64,000 nt of DNA from Sacculina carcini (lineage: Eukaryota; Arthropoda; Thecostraca; Sacculinidae): positions 5,499,664-5,563,663 of the forward strand of contig OU696576.1 of NCBI GenBank assembly GCA_916048095.2. Reading direction: 5' to 3'. Shown here in pieces: positions 53,689 to 62,940 of this stretch. Positions within the stretch are counted from its first letter, which is position 1. Each line of letters opens with the position of its first letter. The position numbers and the translations under genes are program-made. The notes under the pieces were generated by a model. The model saw only the letters and a program-made list of their open reading frames with translations, made no database searches and was not told the origin of the DNA.

Positions 53689-56063
53689 ATCATATACCTC
53701 GCTATCATTTAAACCCACTCTTTATAGATACATTTAATTCGCCCGTCGTGCGGAACAGTTCATAAAATATAATTAATATTCAATTAATAAAAAAATTAGT
53801 GCAAATTGAAAAAGAAAAACAAACCCACAGGAAAGTTATAGCTAATCTAAAAGTCTAAATGTGAAATTTATGTTTCAATTTAGAAAACATGTTTTTCCAC
53901 AACACTATCAAAACAATGCAACCTTCTGTCATCTCTATAATTCCAGGTTAATGCTTCCGCTAAAACAGCATAAGTTGGCATTACATGATATTGCAACCCA
54001 TATCCTTATGCAACTTATGCTTATGCAACTTGAAATTAAACCAATTAAATTACACAGTTAAATTCAGTAGTTTACTTTGTTCCCAATAGCATTTTACCCG
54101 CCCGTCGTGCGGAACGTTATTGAGGACAATAAAGCCTTTATATTCAGTAGAGTGTAGCATTAATTAAACTGTACGCAATAAAACCACACCATCCATGCTT
54201 GGAGATAATATGATGCATTCTTAATTGTGATTGGGCTTCAGTGAAATTTAATCGGTGTATATTCCTGTGTAATCGCAAGTGCGCATAATAGCTGTCAAAT
54301 TGGCAATATGTCCTTTTGACTTTACACCGCCGTAACTTCCTTCAGATACCCTTTGGAAAATTACAAATTATACCGTATTGTAGAAGAAAAGATTTATAGA
54401 ACGATGGTATAATTTATTTTTATGTGTAACAAATAGTTACTGAGAAATAGTAGAAAAATGAATTAATTTTAGTCGCCCGGTGTTCAAGTGTAATTTTGGA
54501 TGTATTTGAGAATTTTGCCAATTTTACACGTTTTTTGTATCATTTGTGGGTATAAATTATAGCTTATCTTGTAGAACACAAAATTCTCTACACAGTAGTA
54601 TATTCCTGTGTAATCGCAAGTGCGTAAATTGTGATTGGACTTCAGTGAAATTTAATCAGTGTATATTCATGTGTAATCGCAAGTATACGCATAATAGCTG
54701 TCAAATTGGCAACATGACATTTTGACTTTACACCGGCGTAACTTCCTTCAGATACACTTTGGAAAATTAATAATTATACCGTACTGTAGGAAAAAAAATT
54801 TCTAGCACGATGGTATAATTAATTTTAATGTATGACAAATAGTTCCTGAGAAATGGGTATAAAAATGAATAAATTGTAGTCACCCGGTGTTCAAGTGTCA
54901 TTTTGGATGTATTTGAGAATTTTGCCAATTTTACACGTTTTTTGTATCATTTGTGGGTATAAATTACACCTTTTCTTGTAGAACACAAAATTCTCTACAC
55001 AGTAGTATATTCCTGTGTAATCGCAAGTGCGCATAATAGCTGTCAAATTGGCAATATGTCCTTTTGACTTTACACCGCCGTCACTTCCTTCAGATACACT
55101 TTGGAAAATTAAGAATTATACCGCATTTTAAAAAATACAATTTCCAGCACGATGATATAATTTATTTTAATGTGTGACAAATAGTTCCTGAGAAATAGGT
55201 AGAAAAATGAATTAATTTAGGCGCCCGGTGATCAAGTGTAATTTTGGATGTATTTGACAATTTTGCCAATTTTACACATTTTTTGTATCATTTGTGGGTA
55301 TAAATTATAACTTTTCTGGTAGAACACAAAATTATCTACACAATAGTATAATTTTTATAGCTGTACCATTGCTGGTTTATGAGGAATAGATAGGGGAATA
55401 TTTACCAAAACATTCACGGTTTCCAGTGCTAATTTTGCATTTTTGACTTTGTCATTTTGACTTCACACCGCCGTAACTTTTTTTTAATACACTTTGGAAA
55501 ATTAAAAATTATACCGTGTTGTAGCAAACAAAATTCCCAGCATGATGGTATTATTTATTTAGTTGTGTGATAATTAGTTTTTGATACATAGAGAAAAAAG
55601 TATAGAAAATCGGACGCGTGGAGTATAAATATAATTTTGAATATAGATTGAAATTTTGTCATGTTTACATCTTTTATGTTCTATTTTTGGATATGAATTA
55701 TAACCTATCTTGTAGAACAGAAAATTTTCTACACAGTGGTATAATCTGTTTGGTTGTACCATTTCTGGTTTATGAGGAGTAGATGGCAGAGCATTGACCA
55801 CAATTTTCGCATTTTTCAGGGTTCATTTTGTCTTTTCACCGCTATAACTTTTTTTGATTTCATTTTTGAAATTTAAAATTTAATCTAAAGTGTAGACAAG
55901 AAAATTTCCAACGTGATGGTATAAATTGTTAGCGGGTAGGCTGAGTGGTGGCCGAATAATAGCTGATAGAAAATGGACCAAGGAGGGTCGAACAGACACA
56001 CAGACAGACAGACAGATACACACACAGACACACAGAGGATCTCTTTTATATATATAGATATAT
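53689..56063 (+). repeat. Array unit 14, terminal partial unit
   Basis: It contains A1-E-C1-linker-C2-C3-C4/D and stops at the end of the D tail (TTTTATATATATAGATATA). Its D tail carries the TATAACTTTTTTTG and AAATTTAATCTAAAG variants of unit 13, not those of the central units. The array thus ends on a module boundary, not at a random point. Confidence 0.9.
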
Positions 56064-56070
56064 GAAGGAT

Positions 56071-56094
56071 TTGTTCCGCACGACGGGCGGGTTT
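56071..56094 (-). repeat. GC-rich box in reverse orientation at the array edge
   Basis: Read on the minus strand, this is AAACCCGCCCGTCGTGCGGA followed by ACAA, a match to the box of modules A and B. It lies eight bases after the last D tail. Only about 10 bases of recognisable A-like sequence accompany it, so it is an isolated box or the stub of a minus-strand element. Confidence 0.8.
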
Positions 56095-56144
56095 AAATAT
56101 CAAATGTTACTGTGTAGAACGAGTTCATATGCAAAACTCACGGG

Positions 56145-56210
56145 CTTGGTGTATAATAAAATTGCTTGGTGTATAAATGGTGTATAATAAAATGGTGTAT
56201 AATAAAATCA
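56145..56210 (+). repeat. Short imperfect tandem of GGTGTATAATAAAA
   Basis: Four partial copies of (T)GGTGTATAATAAAAT occur with irregular 13-20 bp spacing. It is AT-rich, low complexity and has no known role. Confidence 0.7.
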
Positions 56211-56269
56211 CATTATACAATAAATGTGATTTAATCAGTCTTACAATTTGGTTTATATACTATAATGGC

Positions 56270-56315
56270 GAGCTGCGAGAAAAAGTATTGGTGGGCCACG
56301 TGTTTGAGACCCCTG
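56270..56315. mobile_element. Possible end of a hAT-like DNA transposon
   Basis: The stretch ends GGCCACGTGTTTGAGACCCC followed by TG. On the other strand it begins CAGGGGTCTCAAACACGTGG, the form of terminus (CAGGG-) common in nonautonomous hAT elements. I found no matching opposite end nearby and no 8-bp target duplication, so this is a fragment at best. Confidence 0.35.
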
Positions 56316-56403
56316 GCGTAGATAATCTCAAACTTCTGATTAGAAATTATGATTGAATCGGTTCATTTTGTGATCACAAACTAATAAGTTGGATCACCTC
56401 AGA

Positions 56404-56462
56404 TTAGGCTGGGTTAGGTCAAGTTGGGGTGGTTGGGTTGGGTTTGGTAGATTTGGGTCAAG
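56404..56462 (+). repeat. GGTTAGG/GGTTGGG-rich tract
   Basis: It is a degenerate run of GGGTTAGG, GGTTGGG and GGTTTGG words. Similar tracts are scattered through many arthropod genomes; the basic word resembles the TTAGG telomere repeat. It is a weak clue to the lineage and shows nothing more. Confidence 0.5.
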
Positions 56463-56539
56463 TTATATTGGGCTTAAATGATATCGAAATATATGATAGC
56501 GGTTAAAGTTACGGTAGCAGTAAAAGTAGAATAGTACTT

Positions 56540-56853
56540 CGTAATCCTAGTAATCCGCCTCGTAGCCGAGTGGCTAAGACGCACGCTCTGTGCACGAGAA
56601 GTCCAGGGTTCGGTTCCCTGGCGAGGTGAAACGTTTGGGTCCGTTTCTGAAAGGGTAGCCCAATTGTCGCAATGCTGGTTTTGTGTGCGCGCAGCCGTGC
56701 AGTTTCTGTGCTGGCGGTGACTGCAAAACCCGTGCGGCCGGACCTGCGGTGTGCCAGCCGGGGCCGTGAGGCTTTGCCCATGCATAAATTCACGCGAACA
56801 TTAGCCTCTCCACTGCTGTGTTCAAATGCGTAAATTTAAAAAAAAGAAAAAAA
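56540..56853 (+). mobile_element. tRNA-derived SINE with intact target-site duplication
   Basis: A tRNA-like head at 56556-56628 has a 7-bp acceptor-like pairing (CGCCTCG with CGAGGTG, one wobble). It has a perfect A box, TAGCCGAGTGG (56563-56573), and a B box, GGTTCGGTTCC (56607-56617), one base from consensus. The T arm pairs CAGGG with CCCTG around a 7-base loop. The A-box side resembles Leu/Ser-type tRNAs. An unrelated body of about 200 bp follows and then an A-rich tail (56834-56853). The 12-bp direct repeat AGAATAGTACTT flanks it perfectly at 56528-56539 and 56854-56865. The anticodon stem is poor, so this is a SINE, not a working tRNA gene. The clean duplication suggests a fairly young insertion. 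Confidence 0.9.
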
Positions 56854-56970
56854 AGAATAGTACTTGAGCAAACGATGTTAGGTAATGATGTTAAGTTCTA
56901 AATATGTTTCGGAAACATTCTGATGAAAAGTTTTCATCATTTTTAATTGTGTTTCTTTCGTGTTTTATTT

Positions 56971-57176
56971 CTGAATTATTCCGCACGACGGGCGGGTCTG
57001 AATATGAGGCGGGTTGAGGGAAAATATTTGGTCAAAATTGGAACAAAAATGATTAAATTTGGACTTTTCATTTGGTTCAGATTTTTATGAGTTTACTTTT
57101 TTTGAATTTGCAATACTTTTTATGAATGAAGTATGAATTTTATTACATGAATTGCTCCGCACAAAGGGCGGTTTTT
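56971..57176 (-). repeat. Dispersed A module plus B head, minus strand
   Basis: On the minus strand it reads from a degenerate box (ACCGCCCTTTGTGCGGAGCA) through an A body (TGCAAATTC, AAACTCATAAAAATCT, TTTTGACCAAATATTTTCCC) and CAACCCGCCTCATATT to a second box and AATTCAG, the beginning of B. This is the A4-B1 order of the array. It is clearly more diverged than the array copies, so it belongs to an older or independently inserted relative. Confidence 0.85.
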
Positions 57177-57201
57177 CATGCTAATAGAAAACAATGGGCT
57201 C

Positions 57202-57674
57202 AGATGTGTGATAATTAGTTTTTGAGAAATAGAGATAAAAGTATAGAAAATCGGACGCGTGGAGTTTAAATAAAATTTTGAATGTATATTGAATTTTTTT
57301 CCATTCTTTTCCATTTGAGTAAAACATAAAATTTTCTACACATTGGTATAATTTGTATAGTTGTACCATTGCTGGTTTAGGAGGAGTAGTCTACAGACCA
57401 TTTTCGCAAAATTTTCGCATTTGACCAGCATTTTCGCATTTTTCAGGATTCATTTAGTCTTTTCACCGCTATAAATTTTTTTTGTTCATTTTTTAAAATT
57501 TAAAATTTAGCATATCGTGTAGACAAGGAAATTTCCAACATGATGGTATAAATTTTTACCGGGTACGCGAAGTGATGGCCGAGTAGCAGCCCATAGAAAA
57601 CGGACCAAGGAGGGTGGGACACACACCCAGACACACACACAGACACACAGAGGATCTCTTTTATATATATAGAT
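57202..57674 (+). repeat. Dispersed copy of the C4/D tail, plus strand
   Basis: It matches the second part of C4 and D of the array (ATCGGACGCGTGGAGT, TTTTCACCGCTATAA, GGACCAAGGAGGGT, CACAGAGGATCTCTTTTATA) and ends exactly at TTTTATATATATAGAT, with unrelated sequence after it. A local triplication of TTTTCGCA at about 57400-57445 is private. The precise end supports TATATATATAGAT being the true terminus of this element. Confidence 0.87.
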
Positions 57675-58064
57675 TTTGGATTTTGCTGGGGAAGCATTGT
57701 AGTAATTGATTGTTTGAAATTGAATGCTCAATTAAAAACCTTTCAATATTTTGCTTGACGAAAAAACACTGAATTTTTAGAAAAGATCATTGGGTTTTAT
57801 GAGAAAATCGTTATATCATGCCTTGTTTAATGTTTTCGTGAATGTTCAAATAGATTGTACATGACGAGATATGTTATCATCGGTCATAACGTTTGCAGAG
57901 TACCGCTCTTCATATTCGATATCAAAATGCTTAACCATGTAAATCATAATGATTCATATGTCTTCTTACGAAGAAAGTGCTGATTTTTATGAAAGATTCA
58001 CTTGGTTTTTATGAAAGATTCACTTGGTTTTTATGAATAAAATTCCCTGTGTTTATTATATATT
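57675..58064. other. AT-rich intergenic stretch
   Basis: No gene or mobile element is recognised. The one structured part is a 22-bp direct repeat, TTTTTATGAAAGATTCACTT plus GG, starting at 57984 and 58006, with a partial third copy at 58028. Confidence 0.6.
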
Positions 58065-58316
58065 TGGGAGTACTACAATATTGCCCTATGAACATATTAA
58101 CCACACATTCCTGAGTACTCCCATAATCTGCAATAGGGCAATATGTTCATCTCGGCCAGTGTAGTGTCAAAGGTGTACCAAGTGCGGTGAGTGCGACTGC
58201 GGCTTGTGGTCAATATGTTCACTTTTCAACATAGCGAAATTTCAGTGGTTTTCAACACAATTATTGTGTCTAACAGGTGGCTAGCGTCTAACGCACTGTT
58301 ATCGGCTACTGGTTAT
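58065..58316 (+). mobile_element. Solo arm of a foldback (MITE-like) element
   Basis: It matches, with substitutions, the left arm of the complete element at 60247-60781 along its whole length. It starts GGGAGTACTACAATATTG and includes AATAGGGCAATATGTTCA, CGGCCAGTGTAGT, AGTGCGACTGCGGCTTGTGG and AGCGAAATTTCAGTGG. The opposite arm is missing. It continues directly into unrelated sequence, so it is a half copy left by deletion, recombination or single-arm insertion. Confidence 0.85.
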
Positions 58317-58448
58317 AAATAACAAACACTACTGGAGCAACTGAAAAGCCAGTCTTGGGTCGACTGCGCAAATCAGTTAGAATATATACAAAGCGAAAAA
58401 AGGTTTGGCCTCAGTTATACTTGTTGCATATATGACTATCTAGCATCC

Positions 58449-58540
58449 ATCAGTATATAGCATATAGCCTATCAGTATATAGCATATAGTCTATCAGTAT
58501 ATAGCATATATAGTCTATCAGTATACATCATATAAAGTGT
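58449..58540 (+). repeat. 22-bp minisatellite, about four copies
   Basis: The unit ATCAGTATATAGCATATAGY plus CT starts at 58449, 58471 and 58493 (the last 24 bp long), with a degenerate fourth copy from 58517. Confidence 0.85.
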
Positions 58541-60246
58541 AATTTGTATTATAAATTATTATAATCGTATCATTTGTATTTTAATTAATATGTCATTAAT
58601 ATGTAAAATAAGTGTACATGTACATTTTTGCAATCTTTTCCGATCAAATAAACGCAAAGGGGCTTTATGTTTATATAACCAAGCTCCTTTATATCGCCTG
58701 CAATTATTCAATTATTGCCTCCAATTATGTTTGCTGAAAATTGCGCCCGCACCAGCCTGTTGATACTATATGACGCGCCCGCCTTTTACCCATCACAGCG
58801 GTGAGTCTCGGTAAACTCAAGTGGCTGTCTTGATGACATTGACTTCTATTAGTTTTTGCCCCAACGAATCATTTCAAATTATACAGATATTAAGATTGCC
58901 AGACAATTTAAGCAAATATTCAATATATCACACCATGAAACATTCATTCGCCAATGTGAACACAACTCAATACGCCTTTATTAGCAGTATGTCATAGGAG
59001 TAAATGAAACACATGTAATGAACACACATGCTAAACAATGGACAAAATCGAAAGAATAAAATAGAAAATAAAGAATATTCAAATTGTAACAATGCAGGAA
59101 GGCAGCGGTGCTGGTTGAAGGCAGAGAATGAGACATATGAAGAATGGGTAGTGTCACTTTCACCGCACACGCGACAGACAATAGCTGAGATGAGCGAATT
59201 TCATTTCAGATGTGACGGAAGCGCTCACGAATCATCGTGAAATATATTGGATTAAAACGATCGTAGGGAGGTACTGCCGGAACAAACATCACAGTCAACA
59301 CTATTTGAACGTCGGGAATGATGGATTTCAATTGGTATACATTTCCATTCAGGAATATATGTTCAGTATGATACCGATTGATGTATTAATTTCGACATTT
59401 AATTTTATAAAAAATTAATTAATTTAATTTACTTCACATTGGCACTCACTTGAAATGACGCGGATATCATGTTACATCACACGTGCTGATACCGCCGCAC
59501 GAGCGCAGTCTGTTAATGTTGACATGCAAGACGATGCGCAACAAGAGTTTGTGCACATTCAGAGTGTTTTAATTGCAAAACAAGATTCGCTGGACACAAA
59601 GAAAAACAGAAAACCAACAAGCAGGCAAATACTCGCAAATAGCACTGATATATGAAGAAATAATCCGCCTGACTGCACTTCAATTATACAAATACGTATT
59701 GAACCTAGAATAACAACCCCAGGAAGTATTCTATGAAATCCACATATTTTGAAGAGCAAGTTCAACGCAAGAACAAAACAAACGCAAATCACTCGTCGAA
59801 TGTTTTTATCTCAATTATACAGATATATTGAATTAACAACAACAAAAACCAGCGAAAATCATATTTTTAAGAGCAAGTTCAATAATACTTACATAGATAT
59901 TCAAGATATTTTGGTTCATACAAAAAACTTTGGTTTTTATGAGAAACAATCCGCTGGAATTTTTTAGAAATCCTATATTTTAACGACAAAACATTTGAGT
60001 TTCTATGAAAAACACTATTTTTTGAAACCTCTGAGTTAAAAAAAACTGTGTTCACTCTGAAAACAAACATGAATTAACTTCCGTTGACAAAACGAGTTTT
60101 AGTCACTAGGTTTTCATAAATAAGGCCACTGGGTATTTGGATTTGGACTTTGCAAAAATATGTGTGTGTTTAAAATGGACTGCTTTCGCAATTGGAAGCG
60201 GTTTAAAACTTCCGTTGCCTATAGATGCTGCAAGTTGAGGATCTAG
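58541..60246. other. Unassigned AT-rich intergenic region
   Basis: Only short reading frames of 60-77 codons occur here, on both strands, with no domain that I recognise and no convincing splice structure. A loose direct repeat (AGAGCAAGTTCAA) sits about 120 bp apart near 59752 and 59870. No RNA gene is seen. Function, if any, is unknown. Confidence 0.6.
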
Positions 60247-60781
60247 TACAATATTGCCCTATGAACATATTAGTCCCACACGATTGTATACTCCCATACT
60301 CTACAATAGGGCAATATGTTCACCTCGGCCAGTGTAGTTTCAAAGGCGTACCAAGTGCGGCGAATGCGACTGCGGCTTGTGACCAATATGTTCATTTTTC
60401 ACCATAGCGAAATTTCAGTGGTTTTTCAACACAGGACACGAGTTTATACACAACAGGTAGCTAGCGCCTAACATACTGTGCGGTTATTGACTAGGTTAGG
60501 TTTGGTCAGGTTGAGTCAATTTAGATTACTGAGCCTAACCAATAACCGCACAGTATGTAAGGTGCTAGCTACCTATTGTATAGAAACTCGTGCGTTGCGT
60601 TGAAAACCACTGAAATTTCGCTATGGTGAAGAGTGAACATATTGTCCACAAGCCGCAGTCGCTCTCACCGCACTTGATACGCCTTTGACACTACACTGGC
60701 CGAGGTGAACATATTGCCCTATTGCAGACTATGAGAGTATGCAGGCGTTTGTGGCTAATATGTTCATAGGGCAATATTGTA
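60247..60781. mobile_element. Long-armed foldback MITE (535 bp)
   Basis: Left arm 60247-60500 and right arm 60534-60781 are reverse complements over nearly their whole length. Both ends read TACAATATTGCCCTATGAAC inward, and the loop is about 33 bases. No coding capacity is present. The direct repeat TAGTA is adjacent to CAATATTG on both sides. However, the solo copy at 58065 and the right flank (to 60790) share GGGAGTACTACAATATTG, so the true terminus may lie farther out and the TAGTA repeat may be coincidental. The superfamily is not identified. Near-complete arm pairing suggests moderate age. Confidence 0.9.
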
Positions 60782-60790
60782 GTACTCCCC

Positions 60791-61247
60791 AATGTGAAAT
60801 TCAAGATTATGTGTGTACATTTTTATTTTTACATTTTTTAAATATTTACAAAACTCTTGGTAAGTGTTACTAAAATATGTTTAACTATATACTAAATAGC
60901 ATGATAAAATCCTTTTTTTGATGTGTATGTGCAAAGTGTAAAAAACAAAACAAAAACACAAACCAATTTTGGATTTTTATATAAAAAATTGGTGTTTGTT
61001 TTTTTAAACCCGTTTTTTCAAACGCTTATATTAGTACAATATAGAAACAATACAGCTAGAGCTTCTTTGTGACTAATTTGACGGATCAAATTGCTATGTA
61101 AACAATCCTTTCTCGATTTGTGGTCAGGAAGCGTATGTTTCCAGGTTTGTTTTGTTGTTTCTCCTGTGCATGTCAATTTATTTTTAAATTATGACTTCAT
61201 TTGTTCGGTTCATATTGCGTCTTGTGTTTCCAGGATGAAATACCGGT
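60791..61247. other. AT-rich intergenic stretch with no recognised feature
   Basis: It contains poly-T and poly-A runs and an imperfect inverted repeat around AACCAATTTT and AAAATTGGTG (60961-61000). I see no gene, RNA or element ends. Confidence 0.55.
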
Positions 61248-61530
61248 ATTGCTTACCGTAGTGATTGCTTACCTTAGTGATAGTAAAGAGGCAAGAGAGT
61301 CATAGCTCATAAATGGTGCCTCTTCTCTGTGTTTTTCTTATAGTCTCATACTGGTCATAACTGTTTTTAAATCCATTAACACTGGTACTGCTGACTTCTT
61401 CCTCTGTGAGACTATTCCTATTGTTCACAACTCTCGATGTAAAAAACTTATTTATTCTGCTTGTTCTATGTCGTGGCTTAACAGGCTTCAGACTATGCCC
61501 TCTTGTTTCCAAGAACTGATATGTTTTAGG
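61248..61530 (-). mobile_element. CR1-like LINE, 3' end fragment
   Basis: On the minus strand the frame from about 61530 to 61300 reads TRGHSLKPVKPRHRT and then FFTSRVVNNRNSL and SVNGFKN. These match the conserved C-terminal tail of CR1/Jockey-group reverse transcriptase proteins, whose family pattern is TRGHxxKLxKPxxRT, FFxxRVVNxWNSLP and SVNSFKN. It ends at a stop at 61300-61302. Downstream on that strand two 16-bp copies (61248-61263 and 61264-61279, ATTGCTTACCGTAGTG on the plus strand) form a short tandem tail, as CR1-type 3' ends often do. The W of the WNSLP motif is R here, so the copy is decayed. The rest of the element is missing (5' truncation). Confidence 0.8.
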
Positions 61531-61688
61531 CATGCTTACCGTAAGGTTAGGTTTCGTGAAATAGAATTTATCTTGGAGGCATATGCAGTGCTTATGTTGA
61601 ATTACGAAATGGTGTGTGGTGTAAAGTGTGAGATGCCCATTCAGGCACGTGGAAGGCACCGGTTTAGCCCGTTTGGGTTGGTTTTGCA

Positions 61689-62826
61689 GATGTCTCTCTT
61701 TCTTTATCTGTCCGTAATCTAGGTATCATAATTGACTCGTCTCTTCCATTTCCCGCTAATATCCCAGCTGTTGCGCGTTCGTGCCATCTTATTCTTCGTT
61801 CGTTGTATCCTATCCGTCCCTTTCTTGATCAGTCCTCTGCCATCAAACTCATTCATTCTTTCATTTTCTCTAGAATTGACTAGTGTAACTCTTTATATCT
61901 ACATGTTCCTCGCTCTTCTTTAAAAATCGCCCAGTCTATAATAAATCAATCATGTCGTTTTGTGTTATCTCCTACTCCTTGTCTTCACACTTCCTCATTT
62001 ATATTCAAACTCCGGTGGCTTCCAATGATTCCTCGCATACACTTCAAAATCTGCTGCCTTATTTACAAAATCCTACATGACCCTCGCCAACCGATCTACC
62101 TATTCAATCTCCTCACACCTTCTAGCGACCTAATATCTCGTTATCCTTTACCTTTTTCCTGTACTCGTGCCTGCAATGAATCTTGTTGGTCTAGCAAATC
62201 TTTTTTCTTTTATGCTCCCCGTCTCTTCAACGGCCTTCCTCTTAGCGTGTCTTCCTCTCAATCTCTTGCTGCTTTTTCTAATTCTCTTCGCAATCATCCT
62301 TTTGACATATCCTTCGATCATTCTTCGCATAACCTCACTCCCTATGCCTCTGAACCCGCGGTCTGAGCCTGTTCGTTACAATCTCTGTTCAGATTTGTTT
62401 GTATGCTCATTGTGATATGACGATATGTTTCCGATATTGTGTTCGTGTAAGTGTATGTGCCTATCTGTCGATTTGTCTGTGTGGCGTGTGTCGGTTTCTG
62501 TATGTATATGTGTATGTATGTATGTGTACATGTGTATGTGTGTATATGTAGGTATATATGTGTATGTATGGATGTATGTTTGTACATAGGTATATGTGTT
62601 TATGTGTTTTTTGTATATGTTTTGAATATGGGTACGTATCTGTACGTGTATATGTGTACGTAAGTGAATTTTATGGGTGTGTGAGTATGTATACTTGTGT
62701 TTGCCGCCTGTCTGCTTATTCTTGTTGCGGTGTTTATTTACCCTTTGCTGGCTATTTGCTATTTGTTTTACTTCATTCGCGCGTCTGTTGATACGTGCGC
62801 TCTACAAATATATGTTGTTGTTATTG
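61689..62826 (+). mobile_element. L2-like LINE, 3' part of the reverse transcriptase ORF plus 3' UTR
   Basis: One frame from 61689 to 62366 reads LSVRNLGIIIDSSLPF, IRPFLDQSSAIKLIHSF, LRWLPMIPRIHFKICCLIYK and APRLFNGLPLSV. This is the C-terminal region typical of the L2/CR1 group (VRNLGVxxDSxLSF, RLDYCNSLLYGLP, LHWLPVxxRIxFK, APRLWNSLP). A stop at 61881-61883 replaces the Y of the RxDYCN motif, so the copy cannot encode a full protein. A TG-rich 3' UTR follows. It ends near CTCTACAAATATATGTTGTT, which resembles the L2-type 3' end ahead of a short microsatellite tail. The 5' part, including the catalytic FADD-type motif and the endonuclease, is absent. Confidence 0.82.
62441..62680 (+). repeat. 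TATG/TGTG-rich low-complexity tract in the LINE 3' UTR
   Basis: It is an irregular mixture of TGTATG, TGTG and TATATG words and keeps reading frames open on both strands by composition alone. Confidence 0.75.
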
Positions 62827-62874
62827 GATACGATAGGTAAGATCGTTGGTTCTGTGTCATGAGAAGCCTAGTGA

Positions 62875-62939
<65 letters not shown>
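62875..62939. repeat. (AC)n(AT)n microsatellite
   Basis: About nine AC repeats (to about 62892) are followed by an uninterrupted AT run to 62939. It lies about 95 bp upstream of the chosen start codon of the CUEDC2 homologue, within its presumed promoter or 5' UTR. Confidence 0.95.

Positions 62940-62940
<1 letters not shown>

Larger units (their letters stand above)
1..56063 (+). repeat. Composite tandem array (macrosatellite), 14 units of about 3.69 kb
   Basis: The same sequence recurs in phase at 1, 2821, 6512, 10205, 15217, 20229, 23920, 27612, 31305, 34997, 38688, 42379, 47319 and 53689. Spacings are 2820, 3691, 3693, 5012, 5012, 3691, 3692, 3693, 3692, 3691, 3691, 4940 and 6370 bp. Standard units differ by only a few bases by eye, so homogenisation is recent. 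Each unit is a mosaic of A, B, C and D modules. No reading frame in it looks like a gene: the longest, about 121-128 codons, arises because the GC-rich box and module B happen to stay open. The array continues beyond the left edge, since base 1 falls inside a module. It ends at about 56063. The function is unknown; a heterochromatic or centromere-proximal location is possible but unsupported here. Confidence 0.95.

Noticed and set aside
1-56063. A CRISPR array or bacterial repeat locus
   Set aside because: The units are kilobases long, the interspersed sequence is itself repeated and the flank has spliced animal gene structure.
1-56063. A tandem array of ribosomal, histone or snRNA genes, which can also have multi-kilobase units
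   Set aside because: No rRNA-like GC-rich conserved core, histone protein or snRNA sequence is present in the unit.
56556-56628. A functional tRNA gene
   Set aside because: The acceptor, A box, B box and T arm fit, but the anticodon stem and loop are poor. The segment also sits inside a unit with a body, A-rich tail and target duplication, so it is the head of a SINE.
59028-60070. Several 60-77-codon frames on both strands
   Set aside because: They overlap each other on opposite strands, show no domain or signal and lie in an AT-rich region where such lengths are expected by chance.
60241-60786. TAGTA as a proven 5-bp target duplication of the foldback element
   Set aside because: The solo copy at 58065 extends the shared terminus past this point (GGGAGTACTACAATATTG), so the repeat could be part of the element. 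It is left as possible only.
61962-62366. A stand-alone 134-codon host gene
   Set aside because: It is the continuation of the L2-like reverse transcriptase frame after an in-frame stop, not an independent gene.
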